This document shows, one piece after another, positions 9,801 to 17,817 of a DNA stretch of 23,186 nt. The notes below the pieces were generated by a model. That model was not told the origin of the DNA and did not search any database. It saw only the letters and a list, made by a program, of their open reading frames with translations. The position numbers were made by a program, and so were the translations under genes. The DNA lies in assembly GCA_028714615.1 (NCBI GenBank), contig JAQTMA010000044.1, positions 1 to 23,186 on the forward strand, read 5' to 3'. Source of the stretch: Anaerolineaceae bacterium. GTDB taxonomy: Bacteria > Chloroflexota > Anaerolineae > Anaerolineales > Anaerolineaceae. Position 1 is the stretch's first letter. Each line of letters begins with the position of its first letter.

Positions 9801-10943
9801 CAATCTATGGGCTTAGATGCTGCCCAATTAAATGAATTGACTAGAGACATTCGTGAATCACTTGATATGCAATATTCATCGGTTGATCAAGGGACTAATA
9901 GTAATGAGGATAATGAGACAGGTGATATGTCCACGGTTGAATTTATCGAGGATACACCGAAAACCCGAAACGAGCAGCTCCTATCCTATTCTGTTGGAAT
10001 CCTCTTGGGGCGTTGGGATATTCGCTTAGCTCTGAATCGTGAATTGATTTCACCTTTGCCTTCTGCCTTCGATTCGCTTCCTGTCTGTCCGCCCGCCAGC
10101 TTGGTTTCAACAAACGGATTACCTGCACATAAGGGAGAAATAGTCAGCGATAACTGGCTACGTTCCCGGCCAGATGCCATCACACTTCCCGAATTACGCG
10201 GTGATCGAGTGGTAGAAAAAGACGGCCAGCTTTTCTCCGCCACTATCCCAGATAGCAAATATCCAATCCAAATTGCCTGGGACGGCATTCTAGTGGACGA
10301 CAAGGATCACCCCAGTAACATGGTTAATCGAATCCATCAGGTAATGGAAGTGCTCTTTAACGAACGGATAGAAACCGTCGAGCGGGAGGTCTGCCATGAT
10401 CTGGGTGTGAAAAGCCTACGTGAGTACTTCCGCAAATCTGGAAACGGTGGTTTCTGGATGGATCACATTAGGCGCTATTCGAAAAACCGGCGTAAAGCGC
10501 CGATTTACTGGCTCTTGCAGTCTGGCCGCAGAAATTACGCTCTGTGGCTCTATTATCACCGTCTGGATAAAGACATACTTTTCAAAGCGCTCACACAATA
10601 TGTCGAACCCAAGATCCGCTTGGAGGAAGACCTCCTCAAATCACTACGCACTGAACGTGGGCAGTTCGGTACAGGCGGTAAGCAGGCCAAAGACCTGGAT
10701 AAGGACATCGAGCGGAAGGAAGATTTGTTGGTCGAGCTAGAAGATTTCCGCGACAAACTCCGCCGCGCCGCCGATCTGGGCCTTGAGCCCGATCTGAACG
10801 ATGGAGTGGTGTTGAACATCGCTCCGCTGTGGGAGCTGGTACCCTGGGGTGAAGCCAAGAAATATTGGGATGAACTGTTGGCAGGCAAATACGAGTGGTC
10901 GACAATTGGCAAGCAGCTTCGGGTTAAGGGGATTGTGAAATGA
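6843..10943 (+). CDS. pglX: BREX adenine-specific DNA methyltransferase PglX
   Basis: PglX transfers a methyl group from S-adenosylmethionine to N6 of adenine in a short non-palindromic motif, which marks host DNA as self. The 1366-residue product has the SAM-binding motif DPACGSGHF from residue 320 and the catalytic motif NPPF at residues 571-574, which is typical of N6-adenine methyltransferases. The region after about residue 590 should hold the target-recognition domain. The last ~300 residues are charged and coiled-coil-like (EEDLLKSLRTERGQ, later DKDIERKEDLLVELEDF). The DNA from roughly 8.6 to 9.95 kb is more A/T-rich than both ends of the gene, as expected if the recognition domain was exchanged. 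The start lies only 5 bases after the HEPN gene with no clear ribosome site, so translation may depend on coupling. The stop overlaps the peptidase start as ATGA. No frameshift is visible. Confidence 0.95.
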   Translation: MDKYLRTQLCNTVTACRKLLEGAISERLEGQFGIFQSGIIEGASSLGHLSAENQVYRQQLLIHLEHIRAAGVKPKDAADQLIREIAFTHINRLCAYKLMEARGLIRESVSRGVKSQGLFFYLADHPEEEALASAGDTEKVYRHFLRWLGETLGEELGALFADDDSANRLYPPQRVLDQVLELLNAPELKDIWTEDETIGWVYQYFTPKELRDKSHKDSRAPHNSYEMAFRNQFYTPRYVVEFLTDNTLGRTWFEMRQGNTCLVDVCKYLVRRSNQVWLKEGEAAPVYESQEDRSQEELLKEPVYIPFRTLKDPRDLKILDPACGSGHFLLYCFDLLLKIYLEAWDNCPELFPDLHGELTRDAFLQRVPGMILRHNLHGIDIDLRATQIASLVLWLRSQRAYQELGLRRDQRPRITRANIVYAEPMPGEEELLEEFCQTLHPPLVGDLVKTVFIKMKLAGEAGSLLRIEKELEDAIHDAKQQMEKQPNADQLAFWPEVPKPKQLLFNLSGIEKDDTKFWRSVKDRVLGALHDYALQVANGQGYRRKLFVEDVERGFAFVDICRQRYDVILMNPPFGEPSQPSKSYVEQNYERTKGDVLVNFVVRTLELSLPNGKVGAITNRTPFFLTTHAKYRGEVLQKEGFIEVMADLGAGVLEAMVETAAYTFSPSKPANQEGFFVRCLMFADKQAKLLENIQSLTHCVSTNNMFIINPDMFARIEGSPYCYWISRHTNKQVSIFPKLEGNYGTVRVGLQTCDDWRFLRLVWEAPANLIGGSFSKNTNKSDIRQYFKGQKRWAFYSKTDQALPWFSPITLLVDWDHDGDSFRKYFRSNGISPSRYMRSEDRYFLPGFSYMARTTRIVPFIVPKGVIPMAIRSQVFPNSGLEYNLIGYLASNIASGIARFSGGAFGQPMFQASMIQNLPTPRLNDDLKLRLKNLVEKEYKSRKVAAMQYEPYQEFSLPGIFSNQTSTNTNWSRYSLLEPELELVIAQSMGLDAAQLNELTRDIRESLDMQYSSVDQGTNSNEDNETGDMSTVEFIEDTPKTRNEQLLSYSVGILLGRWDIRLALNRELISPLPSAFDSLPVCPPASLVSTNGLPAHKGEIVSDNWLRSRPDAITLPELRGDRVVEKDGQLFSATIPDSKYPIQIAWDGILVDDKDHPSNMVNRIHQVMEVLFNERIETVEREVCHDLGVKSLREYFRKSGNGGFWMDHIRRYSKNRRKAPIYWLLQSGRRNYALWLYYHRLDKDILFKALTQYVEPKIRLEEDLLKSLRTERGQFGTGGKQAKDLDKDIERKEDLLVELEDFRDKLRRAADLGLEPDLNDGVVLNIAPLWELVPWGEAKKYWDELLAGKYEWSTIGKQLRVKGIVK

Positions 10944-11569
10944 CTGGGCTTCTCCAACGTTTTCAAGCGTTTTATCCAGTCAACACACAACAAATCGGGA
11001 GGTATTTCTGCATTCCAGCCTCAATCATTAACTCTTTGCGGATTCTAGGAATCGATCAGTTTCCACAAAACCGCATCCGCGATTTATGGTACATGGATCA
11101 AGGCAAACAAGTTGAAGCCAGTATAGATGACCAAATGAAGGGTGCCTCATTTGATTCGGTTATTAAAGCCCTTTCTACTGATCCCGGCTTTGCGGACATC
11201 TCATGCCAGATATTCTCAAGACCGGGTGATTCAAATCTGCTTGACCTGTCCAAATCCAGAGAAACTTTGTCTTTTATTTCTGACCAGATTACTAAAGAGC
11301 ACCCAGTAATTGTATCTACATGGAACTTGGCCTTGGATGGATCAGGTAATATTTTCGTGGATGGATATCATATGTGGTTGTTATTATCGATTTCGTTTCA
11401 ATCTAACTCTTTCATTTTTCATGATCCATGGACTGATCAAATATCCGCTAGTCCGATTCTGGAAACCAAATCCATTCAAACGAAAAAGGGATCAATCCAG
11501 TTAGCTGGCGGATTATTAGGGAAAATCACCCAAAGCGATTACAACTGCCTTGCTTTGTGGAGAAATTAA
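10940..11569 (+). CDS. Papain/C39-like cysteine peptidase embedded in the BREX operon
   Basis: This 209-residue protein is not part of canonical BREX. Its layout fits a C39/papain-fold cysteine peptidase. Gln18 (oxyanion hole) precedes Cys24 by six residues, the same spacing as papain Gln19-Cys25, within QIGRYFCIPASIINSL. His144 lies in DGYHMWLLLSI, and Asp162 lies in the strand-turn FIFHDPW, as in C39 peptidases, where His is followed by a hydrophobic strand and then a DPW-like turn. There is no signal peptide or membrane segment, so it is probably cytoplasmic and free-standing rather than part of an ABC exporter. The ATG overlaps the pglX stop as ATGA, and the gene ends three bases before pglZ, so it is tightly coupled to both. 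Its substrate is unknown. It could cleave a BREX subunit, the HEPN protein or a phage protein. A transglutaminase-like or deamidase activity on the same fold is an alternative. Confidence 0.65.
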   Translation: MTGLLQRFQAFYPVNTQQIGRYFCIPASIINSLRILGIDQFPQNRIRDLWYMDQGKQVEASIDDQMKGASFDSVIKALSTDPGFADISCQIFSRPGDSNLLDLSKSRETLSFISDQITKEHPVIVSTWNLALDGSGNIFVDGYHMWLLLSISFQSNSFIFHDPWTDQISASPILETKSIQTKKGSIQLAGGLLGKITQSDYNCLALWRN

Positions 11570-11572
11570 CCC

Positions 11573-14167
11573 ATGGGCAAAGTCAGCGATTTATTGAATT
11601 CGAGAATCAACCAAATTGTATCTGCTGTGGGGATTGTTGTCTGGTATGACTCAGAAAATTATTACAGTGAATTGGTTACATCTCTATCAGACACAGGACT
11701 GAAGCTTTTAGAATATAAAGATAGTTTTTTTGCCCTACGTGCCCAAATAGAGACTTTCATTGATCAATCAGAAGCGCCAAAAATGTTGGTTTATGTACCC
11801 TTAAAACAAGAAGAAACACAACATGCCCTGATTGAGGTAGAAGTCGCTGGAGCCGTTATTAAACCGGGGGCTGTTCCGCCTACCTACAATACCCGCCCAT
11901 CCCACATCGCTCGGCAAGCTTTACAGCCTATCGTTGGAGACGAAGTTGCCCAGGCGATTGAAAAACAGGTCGAAGAGGGGAAACTTAGCCTAGCTGACCT
12001 GGAATCCATTGCTGAACAAGGCAGCGGCTTGAGTAAAGGGGTAGTCTCATTGGTCTTCGGGATTGGCAGCCCGCAAGAAGTTGCGCTAGCGTTTTTATCC
12101 AGTGACCAATATGACGCTGAACTGCAAACAAAAGAAGCCATGCCCGAACTGGCCGCTTTGTTACAAGCTGTCTATGAATACCAACCTCCTGTGGGTAAGC
12201 TAGCTGCAGATCATCGAAAATCACTGGCTCGTTTTATCATCGTGAGCGACCTGCTATACCACTTGCCAGAACCTCTACCGGCTGCGCTTATATCTGTTGC
12301 TGCGGCCACCAAACCTGCTAACCGCGAAGCATGCGCTGGCTTGGCTCAAACCTGGCGCAACCGTCGTGATATTTGCAACAGCTATCGAAGGTGGGCAGGT
12401 TTAATCGAATCGGAAATACATTTGAAAGATTTGGTCTTTACTCGACAGCAATTAAGCCAGGTTGAGACATTCCTGGACCTTGAAAAACGATTGGTGGAAC
12501 TTTTTACAACAGAATTCATTGAAGGAGCCGAGGAATCTCTAGTAGCATTTGCCGAGGAACACCAATCAACTTTTTGGCCCGAGCAGTGCACTGAGCTACA
12601 GACGCAGTGGGCCTTGATTGCCTCAGCCGGGCGAGTGCTCCTTCAAGGTCGCCGGATCGAAAAAGCACTCAAAGCTTCTCCGAATTGCACCGCAACCGAA
12701 CTCACGAAATCGTACGTCCAAGAGGATGAGCCCTGGTGTTTGTTAGATACTTATCATCGGAATATGGAACGGCGTATCCACAATTTCGAGTTTGATGCGA
12801 CCGGAACCCATCAGTCGCTTGAGCAGCTAATTGCGAAGGCACGCGAGTGGTATACAAAAACCGGCAGCCTGCTGGCTGAGCGGTTCGTACGTGCATATGC
12901 AAAGGGCAAATTCGAAATTTCAGGTCTGCAAAAGCAGAGAGCCGTCTTCGAAACACAGTACAAAATCAGCCTGTTGGGAGGAAAGGCAGCTTTTGTCTGG
13001 GTGGATGCGTTGCGCTTTGAGATGGGGCGAGAGCTTGCCGATATTCTGGTTGGCGAGTTCGATGTCATCATCCAACCGGCGGTGGCCTCTGTACCCACTC
13101 TAACCGAAATAGGGATGGCCTCTCTATTGCCCCTCCCAAAGAACAACCCCATTCTGTTTTCGCCTTCAGAGAGTAAACTAGCAATAGATATTCAGGGAAA
13201 CCAAATTAAAGATCGTAAAGACAGAATTGCCTACCTCAGGACCCAGACCTTTCTAAGGATGGTCGATCTTCACCTGGAAGAACTACTTCCCAACCCTAAA
13301 AAAGCTATTCGAGATGCAATTAAAAGAGCTGATCTGGTATTAGTCACCTCACAAGAGATCGATGAGCTATGCGAAGGAGATAACGTCCATCTGGCCAGGC
13401 GCATTATGGATGATATGCTTCTGGAGCTGCGCCGCGCCTTCCGGATTCTAAGAGACCTGGGCGTAAAAACCATCGTCTGTACGGCCGATCATGGCTATCT
13501 ATTTGGTGAAGAGGTGGGCGTTGATATGAAGATTGATCCCCCTGGAGGGCAAACAGTTGATCTTCATCGCCGGGTATGGGTGGGTCAGGGTGGAGCGGCG
13601 GACGCGTCCTATTTACGCGCACCATTACAGGACTTTGGCTGGAAGACTGACCTGGAAATTGCTGTACCGTGGAATTTTGCATGTTTCAAGGTTAAAGGGG
13701 GTACACGGGCATACTTCCATGGTGGGATCTCCCCACAAGAGTTATTCATTCCGGTTTTGACCATACGGTCGTTGAAAAAGGCAGCAGCTGATATAGGGTC
13801 TTACACTTGGAAGATAACACCTGGTACGCCAAAGATATCTACTCGCTTCTATTCGGTCCAGATAGCAGGTGAGGTAACTGGATTATTTGAGGCAAAACCC
13901 CCGAAAGTGCATATTGAAGTACGTTCGAAGAACGATAGTATTTCGATGCCGATCAGTGCATCCTATGGCTTTTCTGACGCAACCGGTGATGTACAGATGC
14001 GTGCTATTCAAGAGGATCCTCGTAAGGTTGAGCCAAATACCATCACCCTGATGATTACAAAAGATTCATCCGAGAAGAAATCAGTAGTTAGTGTCGTTTT
14101 ACTTGAGACAGAAACAGGCGTTGAGTTGATTCGTTTGGATGAAATCGAGATGGGTTTTTCGATTTAG
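11573..14167 (+). CDS. pglZ: BREX protein PglZ (alkaline phosphatase fold)
   Basis: PglZ is the signature protein of BREX, and its C-terminal half has an alkaline-phosphatase-superfamily fold. The 864-residue product carries the metal-binding pattern of that fold. AFVWVDALRFEMGRELADIL places Asp478 at the first metal site, and TIVCTADHGYLFGEEVG contributes Asp639-His640-Gly641. The N-terminal half is helical, with a run of acidic and leucine-rich segments around residues 120-150 (AIEKQVEEGKLSLADLES). The last ~130 residues form a beta-rich tail. The length is normal for type 1. The ATG at 11573 lies three bases after the peptidase gene and has no clear Shine-Dalgarno, so coupling is likely. 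The 3' end is followed by the brxL ribosome site, which overlaps the pglZ stop codon. Confidence 0.95.
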   Translation: MGKVSDLLNSRINQIVSAVGIVVWYDSENYYSELVTSLSDTGLKLLEYKDSFFALRAQIETFIDQSEAPKMLVYVPLKQEETQHALIEVEVAGAVIKPGAVPPTYNTRPSHIARQALQPIVGDEVAQAIEKQVEEGKLSLADLESIAEQGSGLSKGVVSLVFGIGSPQEVALAFLSSDQYDAELQTKEAMPELAALLQAVYEYQPPVGKLAADHRKSLARFIIVSDLLYHLPEPLPAALISVAAATKPANREACAGLAQTWRNRRDICNSYRRWAGLIESEIHLKDLVFTRQQLSQVETFLDLEKRLVELFTTEFIEGAEESLVAFAEEHQSTFWPEQCTELQTQWALIASAGRVLLQGRRIEKALKASPNCTATELTKSYVQEDEPWCLLDTYHRNMERRIHNFEFDATGTHQSLEQLIAKAREWYTKTGSLLAERFVRAYAKGKFEISGLQKQRAVFETQYKISLLGGKAAFVWVDALRFEMGRELADILVGEFDVIIQPAVASVPTLTEIGMASLLPLPKNNPILFSPSESKLAIDIQGNQIKDRKDRIAYLRTQTFLRMVDLHLEELLPNPKKAIRDAIKRADLVLVTSQEIDELCEGDNVHLARRIMDDMLLELRRAFRILRDLGVKTIVCTADHGYLFGEEVGVDMKIDPPGGQTVDLHRRVWVGQGGAADASYLRAPLQDFGWKTDLEIAVPWNFACFKVKGGTRAYFHGGISPQELFIPVLTIRSLKKAAADIGSYTWKITPGTPKISTRFYSVQIAGEVTGLFEAKPPKVHIEVRSKNDSISMPISASYGFSDATGDVQMRAIQEDPRKVEPNTITLMITKDSSEKKSVVSVVLLETETGVELIRLDEIEMGFSI

Positions 14168-14177
14168 GAGGAAATCA

Positions 14178-16205
14178 ATGGAATTATTGGATCAAAAAGC
14201 AACCACAGTTTTCGCTGGAAAGGTTGTTCGCAAAGACCTGGTGCGCAAGGTTAAGGTAGGTGCGAGTGTACCGGTTTTTGTGTTGGAATATTTACTAGGA
14301 AAATACTGTGCGACGAATGATCCAATCGCCATTGAAGCCGGAATGCGGGTGGTTAATTCAACCCTCGCCGAAAATTTTGTGCGGCCAGACGAGGCAAATA
14401 AGGCTCAGTCTCTTGTGCGCGAAAAGGGGAAACATACCATCATCGACAAGGTAAAAGTAAGATACCTATCCGAAGATGATAAATACTGGGCTGAGATGGT
14501 AAATTTTGGGCACAAATTTATCCATATTCCTGAACAATTTATTCGTCAATATGACCGCTTGTTGATGGGTGGGGTCTGGGCGCAAATTGACATACGTCAC
14601 GAATATGATGAAACCGCCACCGGTAAACGCAGTCCTTTTTGGATCGACGATCTCCGTCCCATTCAGTTGGCTACCTTCGACCTGAAAGACTATTGCGAAG
14701 GGCGCCGAACTTTCTCAACGGATGAGTGGATAGATTTGCTTATTCGTACTATGGGAATGGAACCTACTCATTTTGACCGTCGGTTGAAATTGCTGTTCCT
14801 TTTGCGGTTGGTTCCTCTTTGTGAACAGAATTACAACTTGATTGAGCTAGGTCCCCGCGGTACGGGCAAATCCTACGCCTACCAAGAACTGTCGCCATAC
14901 TCAATCCTGATGACAGGCCCAACTACGGTAGCAAACCTGTTTTTTAATATGGCTTCTGGAAAAATCGGCCTTGTTGGATTGTGGGATGCGGTTGCGTTCG
15001 ATGAGGTGGCTGATCTTCAGAAGATGCCCCGCGAGGTGATTTCCACATTAAAGACCTACTGTGAATCTGGAACTTTCGCTCGCGGTAGAGATGCTCTATC
15101 TGGAAGAGCCTCGATCGCAATGTTTGGAAACACGAACCAACCCGTAGAAGTGATGGTTCGATCTTCTCACCTCTTCACCCCTTTACCTGAAATCATTCGG
15201 GAAGATATGGCTTTCCTTGACCGCATCCACTACTATTTACCCGGCTGGGAAATACCAAAGATGCGGGTTGAATTCTTCACTGAGGGGTATGGCTTTGTCG
15301 TAGATTATCTGGCTGAGGTATTGAGAGAACTTCGGCGGCATAACTTTACAGAAATGCTAGATAGACATTTCGCCTTAGGGTCACACCTCAATGCACGAGA
15401 TGTCAAAGCGGTACGTAAGACGGTAGCTGGACTAGTGAAAATCATATACCCAGATCAAGAAGTCACCAAGGATGAATTAGCAGAATTACTTGAGCTTGCC
15501 ATTGAGGGCCGCCGTCGGGTCAAAGAACAGTTGAAGAAGATGGGCTCATTCGAGTATTACCAAACATCCTTTTCATACATCGATCAGGAAAGTCTTGAAG
15601 AGCGGTTCGTTGGTGTACCGGAGGAAGGTGGAAGGAATCTAATCTCGACCGATCCGCTAGCACCTGGTTCAGTCTATACAGCATCAGTGGATGACCAGGC
15701 TAAAGTAGGGCTTTATCGGTTGGAGGTGGGAGTCGCTCCTGGAACCGGGAAACTCAAACTTTCCGGCGTTTCTGATCCAGTAATGAAAGAGTCTATCCAA
15801 AGGGCTTTTGCCTACTTACAAGGTCATAAAGTTGTTCTGGGCGTCGCCCAGGCATTTGATACAACCGATTTTCATGTTGAAGCTGTCGATTTGTTGGCCA
15901 ACCACATCCCTTGTGAAGTAGGGGTTGCTCTAGTGATAGCGATTGTTTCAGCCCTGAAGAAACAATCTGTACAGCCCAGCCTGCTAATTTTGGGGGACCT
16001 AAGTATCCAGGGAAATATTAAATCGCTACAGACTTTAGCTGAGCCACTTCAGATGGCGATGGACAACGGAGCTCGTCGGGCTTTAATCCCAATTGAAAAT
16101 AAACGGAATTTCTTCGACGTATCAGCCGATATTGTTGAACGAGTAGATCCGATATTTTTTAGTGACCCGATGACCGCGGCGATGAAGGCACTTGGAATTA
16201 ATTAG
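14178..16205 (+). CDS. brxL: BREX AAA+/Lon-like protein BrxL
   Basis: BrxL is the last core gene of type 1 BREX, an AAA+ ATPase with a Lon-like C-terminal domain that assembles on DNA. I place the start at 14178, six bases after AGGAGG (14166-14171), giving 675 residues. An upstream in-frame ATG at 14139 lies inside pglZ and would add a basic, out-of-frame-looking tail. Walker A is GPRGTGKS at residues 225-232. Walker B ends in Asp275-Glu276 (AVAFDEV). The Lon-like end is clear from CEVGVALVIAIVSALKK and the later segment LILGDLSIQGNI. By my alignment to Lon, the positions of the catalytic Ser and Lys are Glu and Pro, so proteolysis is doubtful. That may be a family-wide trait rather than local damage. 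The protein ends DPMTAAMKALGIN, typical of BrxL. Confidence 0.94.
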   Translation: MELLDQKATTVFAGKVVRKDLVRKVKVGASVPVFVLEYLLGKYCATNDPIAIEAGMRVVNSTLAENFVRPDEANKAQSLVREKGKHTIIDKVKVRYLSEDDKYWAEMVNFGHKFIHIPEQFIRQYDRLLMGGVWAQIDIRHEYDETATGKRSPFWIDDLRPIQLATFDLKDYCEGRRTFSTDEWIDLLIRTMGMEPTHFDRRLKLLFLLRLVPLCEQNYNLIELGPRGTGKSYAYQELSPYSILMTGPTTVANLFFNMASGKIGLVGLWDAVAFDEVADLQKMPREVISTLKTYCESGTFARGRDALSGRASIAMFGNTNQPVEVMVRSSHLFTPLPEIIREDMAFLDRIHYYLPGWEIPKMRVEFFTEGYGFVVDYLAEVLRELRRHNFTEMLDRHFALGSHLNARDVKAVRKTVAGLVKIIYPDQEVTKDELAELLELAIEGRRRVKEQLKKMGSFEYYQTSFSYIDQESLEERFVGVPEEGGRNLISTDPLAPGSVYTASVDDQAKVGLYRLEVGVAPGTGKLKLSGVSDPVMKESIQRAFAYLQGHKVVLGVAQAFDTTDFHVEAVDLLANHIPCEVGVALVIAIVSALKKQSVQPSLLILGDLSIQGNIKSLQTLAEPLQMAMDNGARRALIPIENKRNFFDVSADIVERVDPIFFSDPMTAAMKALGIN

Positions 16206-16354
16206 ACAGGCCACAGGCCAGAAACGTTTAATTAATATACTATCGAAATATCCATGCCAATCTATACCGTTAGTTAGCTAAAGAAGCGTTGATAAAAAAT
16301 GTTGATGGATTTATCGCTGAGCTTGATATTTATTCGAGATATCAAGGAGTCAGG
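16206..16354. promoter_or_regulatory. Gap between brxL and the downstream HEPN gene, with weak promoter signals
   Basis: This 149-base gap is the longest within the defence cluster, so the downstream gene may have its own promoter. A TATACT hexamer sits at 16236-16241, but the region 17 bases upstream gives no recognisable -35. A short GGCC-ACA-GGCC inverted repeat occurs just after the brxL stop and is too small to call a terminator. The sequence from 16289 is open in the HEPN gene's frame from a TTG codon. Confidence 0.3.
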
Positions 16355-17803
16355 ATGACCTGTCGGAATGAACTTGAATTCTCCAAGTTGAATGCGTACC
16401 AACTCGCCCATGATATTCTAGACCTTGTAAAGGTAAACCGCCCAAATGAATGGTCTATCGATACTATCAGAATGGGCGACCAGTATAACTATTGGGACCT
16501 AAGGGATCAAAATAGTTTTCAACAATTCAAAGAAGGATTGCTTCAGAACGAAGAAATTCGAAATAAGTTCGACGAAGAGAACCTTGAAGCGGCAATCCGT
16601 ACTTTGATTGATGCTGTCTTTGGAAATGTTAAAAATGGAATAATTCTCGAAAGAGATTTTGATAAGGTATGGGAGAAATTCTGTCAGTTTATTAGCGCCG
16701 ATGATGTAATCATTCGAACCGTCATTGGCCTAGCGAACTTCCAAGCTGAACGAGATGAATATTCGCTTAACGAAAATATCAAGGTTGTCTCCTTCAAGAA
16801 AGGCCGCTTAACACGAGCAATCAGTCATTTTGTTGACTATTGGGATTGGGATCATCTTGAGCGCGAAATTGCTTATGCACATAGTAACCGATGCACAGGT
16901 GCAGTAATCTTTGACATCAAGGTTTCATTGAAGGATTATCTTCGGAACATTGGTGATCTTATAGGAAAACGGATTGGTGAAAAGCTAAGGATTACAACTG
17001 CTCTCCGTCTTGCAGGGTTTGGACGGCTGATGATCGATCCCTGGATTTCTATCTGTAATCCTCCCTTCCCATTTCAAGGGATTCTTCCTGTTGGTGAATC
17101 GGAGTATATTCCGTTTTCGAATGACCCATACTTTTTACTCACGGATGAGAGCATGCAAAGGTTTCTAAAAGCTTATGACTTTCTTAATCAGATCCGCATT
17201 TTCGATGAGGAAAAGGCTGAGAATAATAGGAATACCTTCAATCGTATTCAACGGGCAATTCGTTTCTTCCTGCAGACCTTTGATCAGGGAATATGGGGAA
17301 CAGCTGTAGCGGACTTAGTAATCGGACTAGAGACAATCTATCTTTCTGATGTACAAGGGGGGTGGCTGAATACAGCATTGGCAGCATCGAACTTGTTGGG
17401 TACTAATGAAGCTGAAAGCAGAGAAATCTTTGAAAATATCTACGCCGGCTATCAAATTCGCAATATGTATGTACACGGAGATGCAATCCCTGAGAAAGCC
17501 TGGATAAAGTATTTATCTCGAACAGCGGCTTCTCTGAACATTCCTGAATCTACGGATCCAGGCGATGTGGGTTTTGCGGCAATAGAAATTCTTCGGGATT
17601 ATCTTCGCCATTCGATCATGGCGAGTCTTGCTTTGTTTTGCTCTCACAAAACATCCTTAAACAAGGATCTCTATGGCCAGCTTATTCGATTACACCTAAA
17701 CACTCCAGAACATAGACGGTTACAACAATATGCAGGATGCTATTCGTTCTCAGAACGCAACAAAAGCTTTGTTTCACTTGAAGATTCAGAGATTGATCCA
17801 TAA
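16355..17803 (+). CDS. ApeA-like HEPN protein downstream of BREX
   Basis: This 482-residue protein is unrecognised over its first two thirds and HEPN-like at the end. Helices around LVIGLETIYLSDVQGGWLNT are followed by YAGYQIRNMYVHGDA, giving R369-N-x3-H374. This matches the arrangement of ApeA-type anti-phage HEPN proteins, in which the motif supports RNA cleavage. I chose the ATG at 16355 because AAGGAG lies five bases before it. A TTG at 16289 would add 22 residues but has a poor ribosome site. The N-terminal part has no familiar catalytic motif and no membrane segment. The gene follows brxL by 149 bases on the same strand and shares the A/T-rich composition of the defence locus. It may be an independent defence gene in the same island. 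It shares the R-N-x3-H motif with the HEPN gene inside the operon, but I see no overall similarity. Confidence 0.7.
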   Translation: MTCRNELEFSKLNAYQLAHDILDLVKVNRPNEWSIDTIRMGDQYNYWDLRDQNSFQQFKEGLLQNEEIRNKFDEENLEAAIRTLIDAVFGNVKNGIILERDFDKVWEKFCQFISADDVIIRTVIGLANFQAERDEYSLNENIKVVSFKKGRLTRAISHFVDYWDWDHLEREIAYAHSNRCTGAVIFDIKVSLKDYLRNIGDLIGKRIGEKLRITTALRLAGFGRLMIDPWISICNPPFPFQGILPVGESEYIPFSNDPYFLLTDESMQRFLKAYDFLNQIRIFDEEKAENNRNTFNRIQRAIRFFLQTFDQGIWGTAVADLVIGLETIYLSDVQGGWLNTALAASNLLGTNEAESREIFENIYAGYQIRNMYVHGDAIPEKAWIKYLSRTAASLNIPESTDPGDVGFAAIEILRDYLRHSIMASLALFCSHKTSLNKDLYGQLIRLHLNTPEHRRLQQYAGCYSFSERNKSFVSLEDSEIDP

Positions 17804-17817
17804 GTATTTTGGATAAA

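Noticed and set aside
14139..14177. Longer N terminus for BrxL
   Set aside because: The extra residues are inside pglZ, and the ATG at 14178 has a much better ribosome site.
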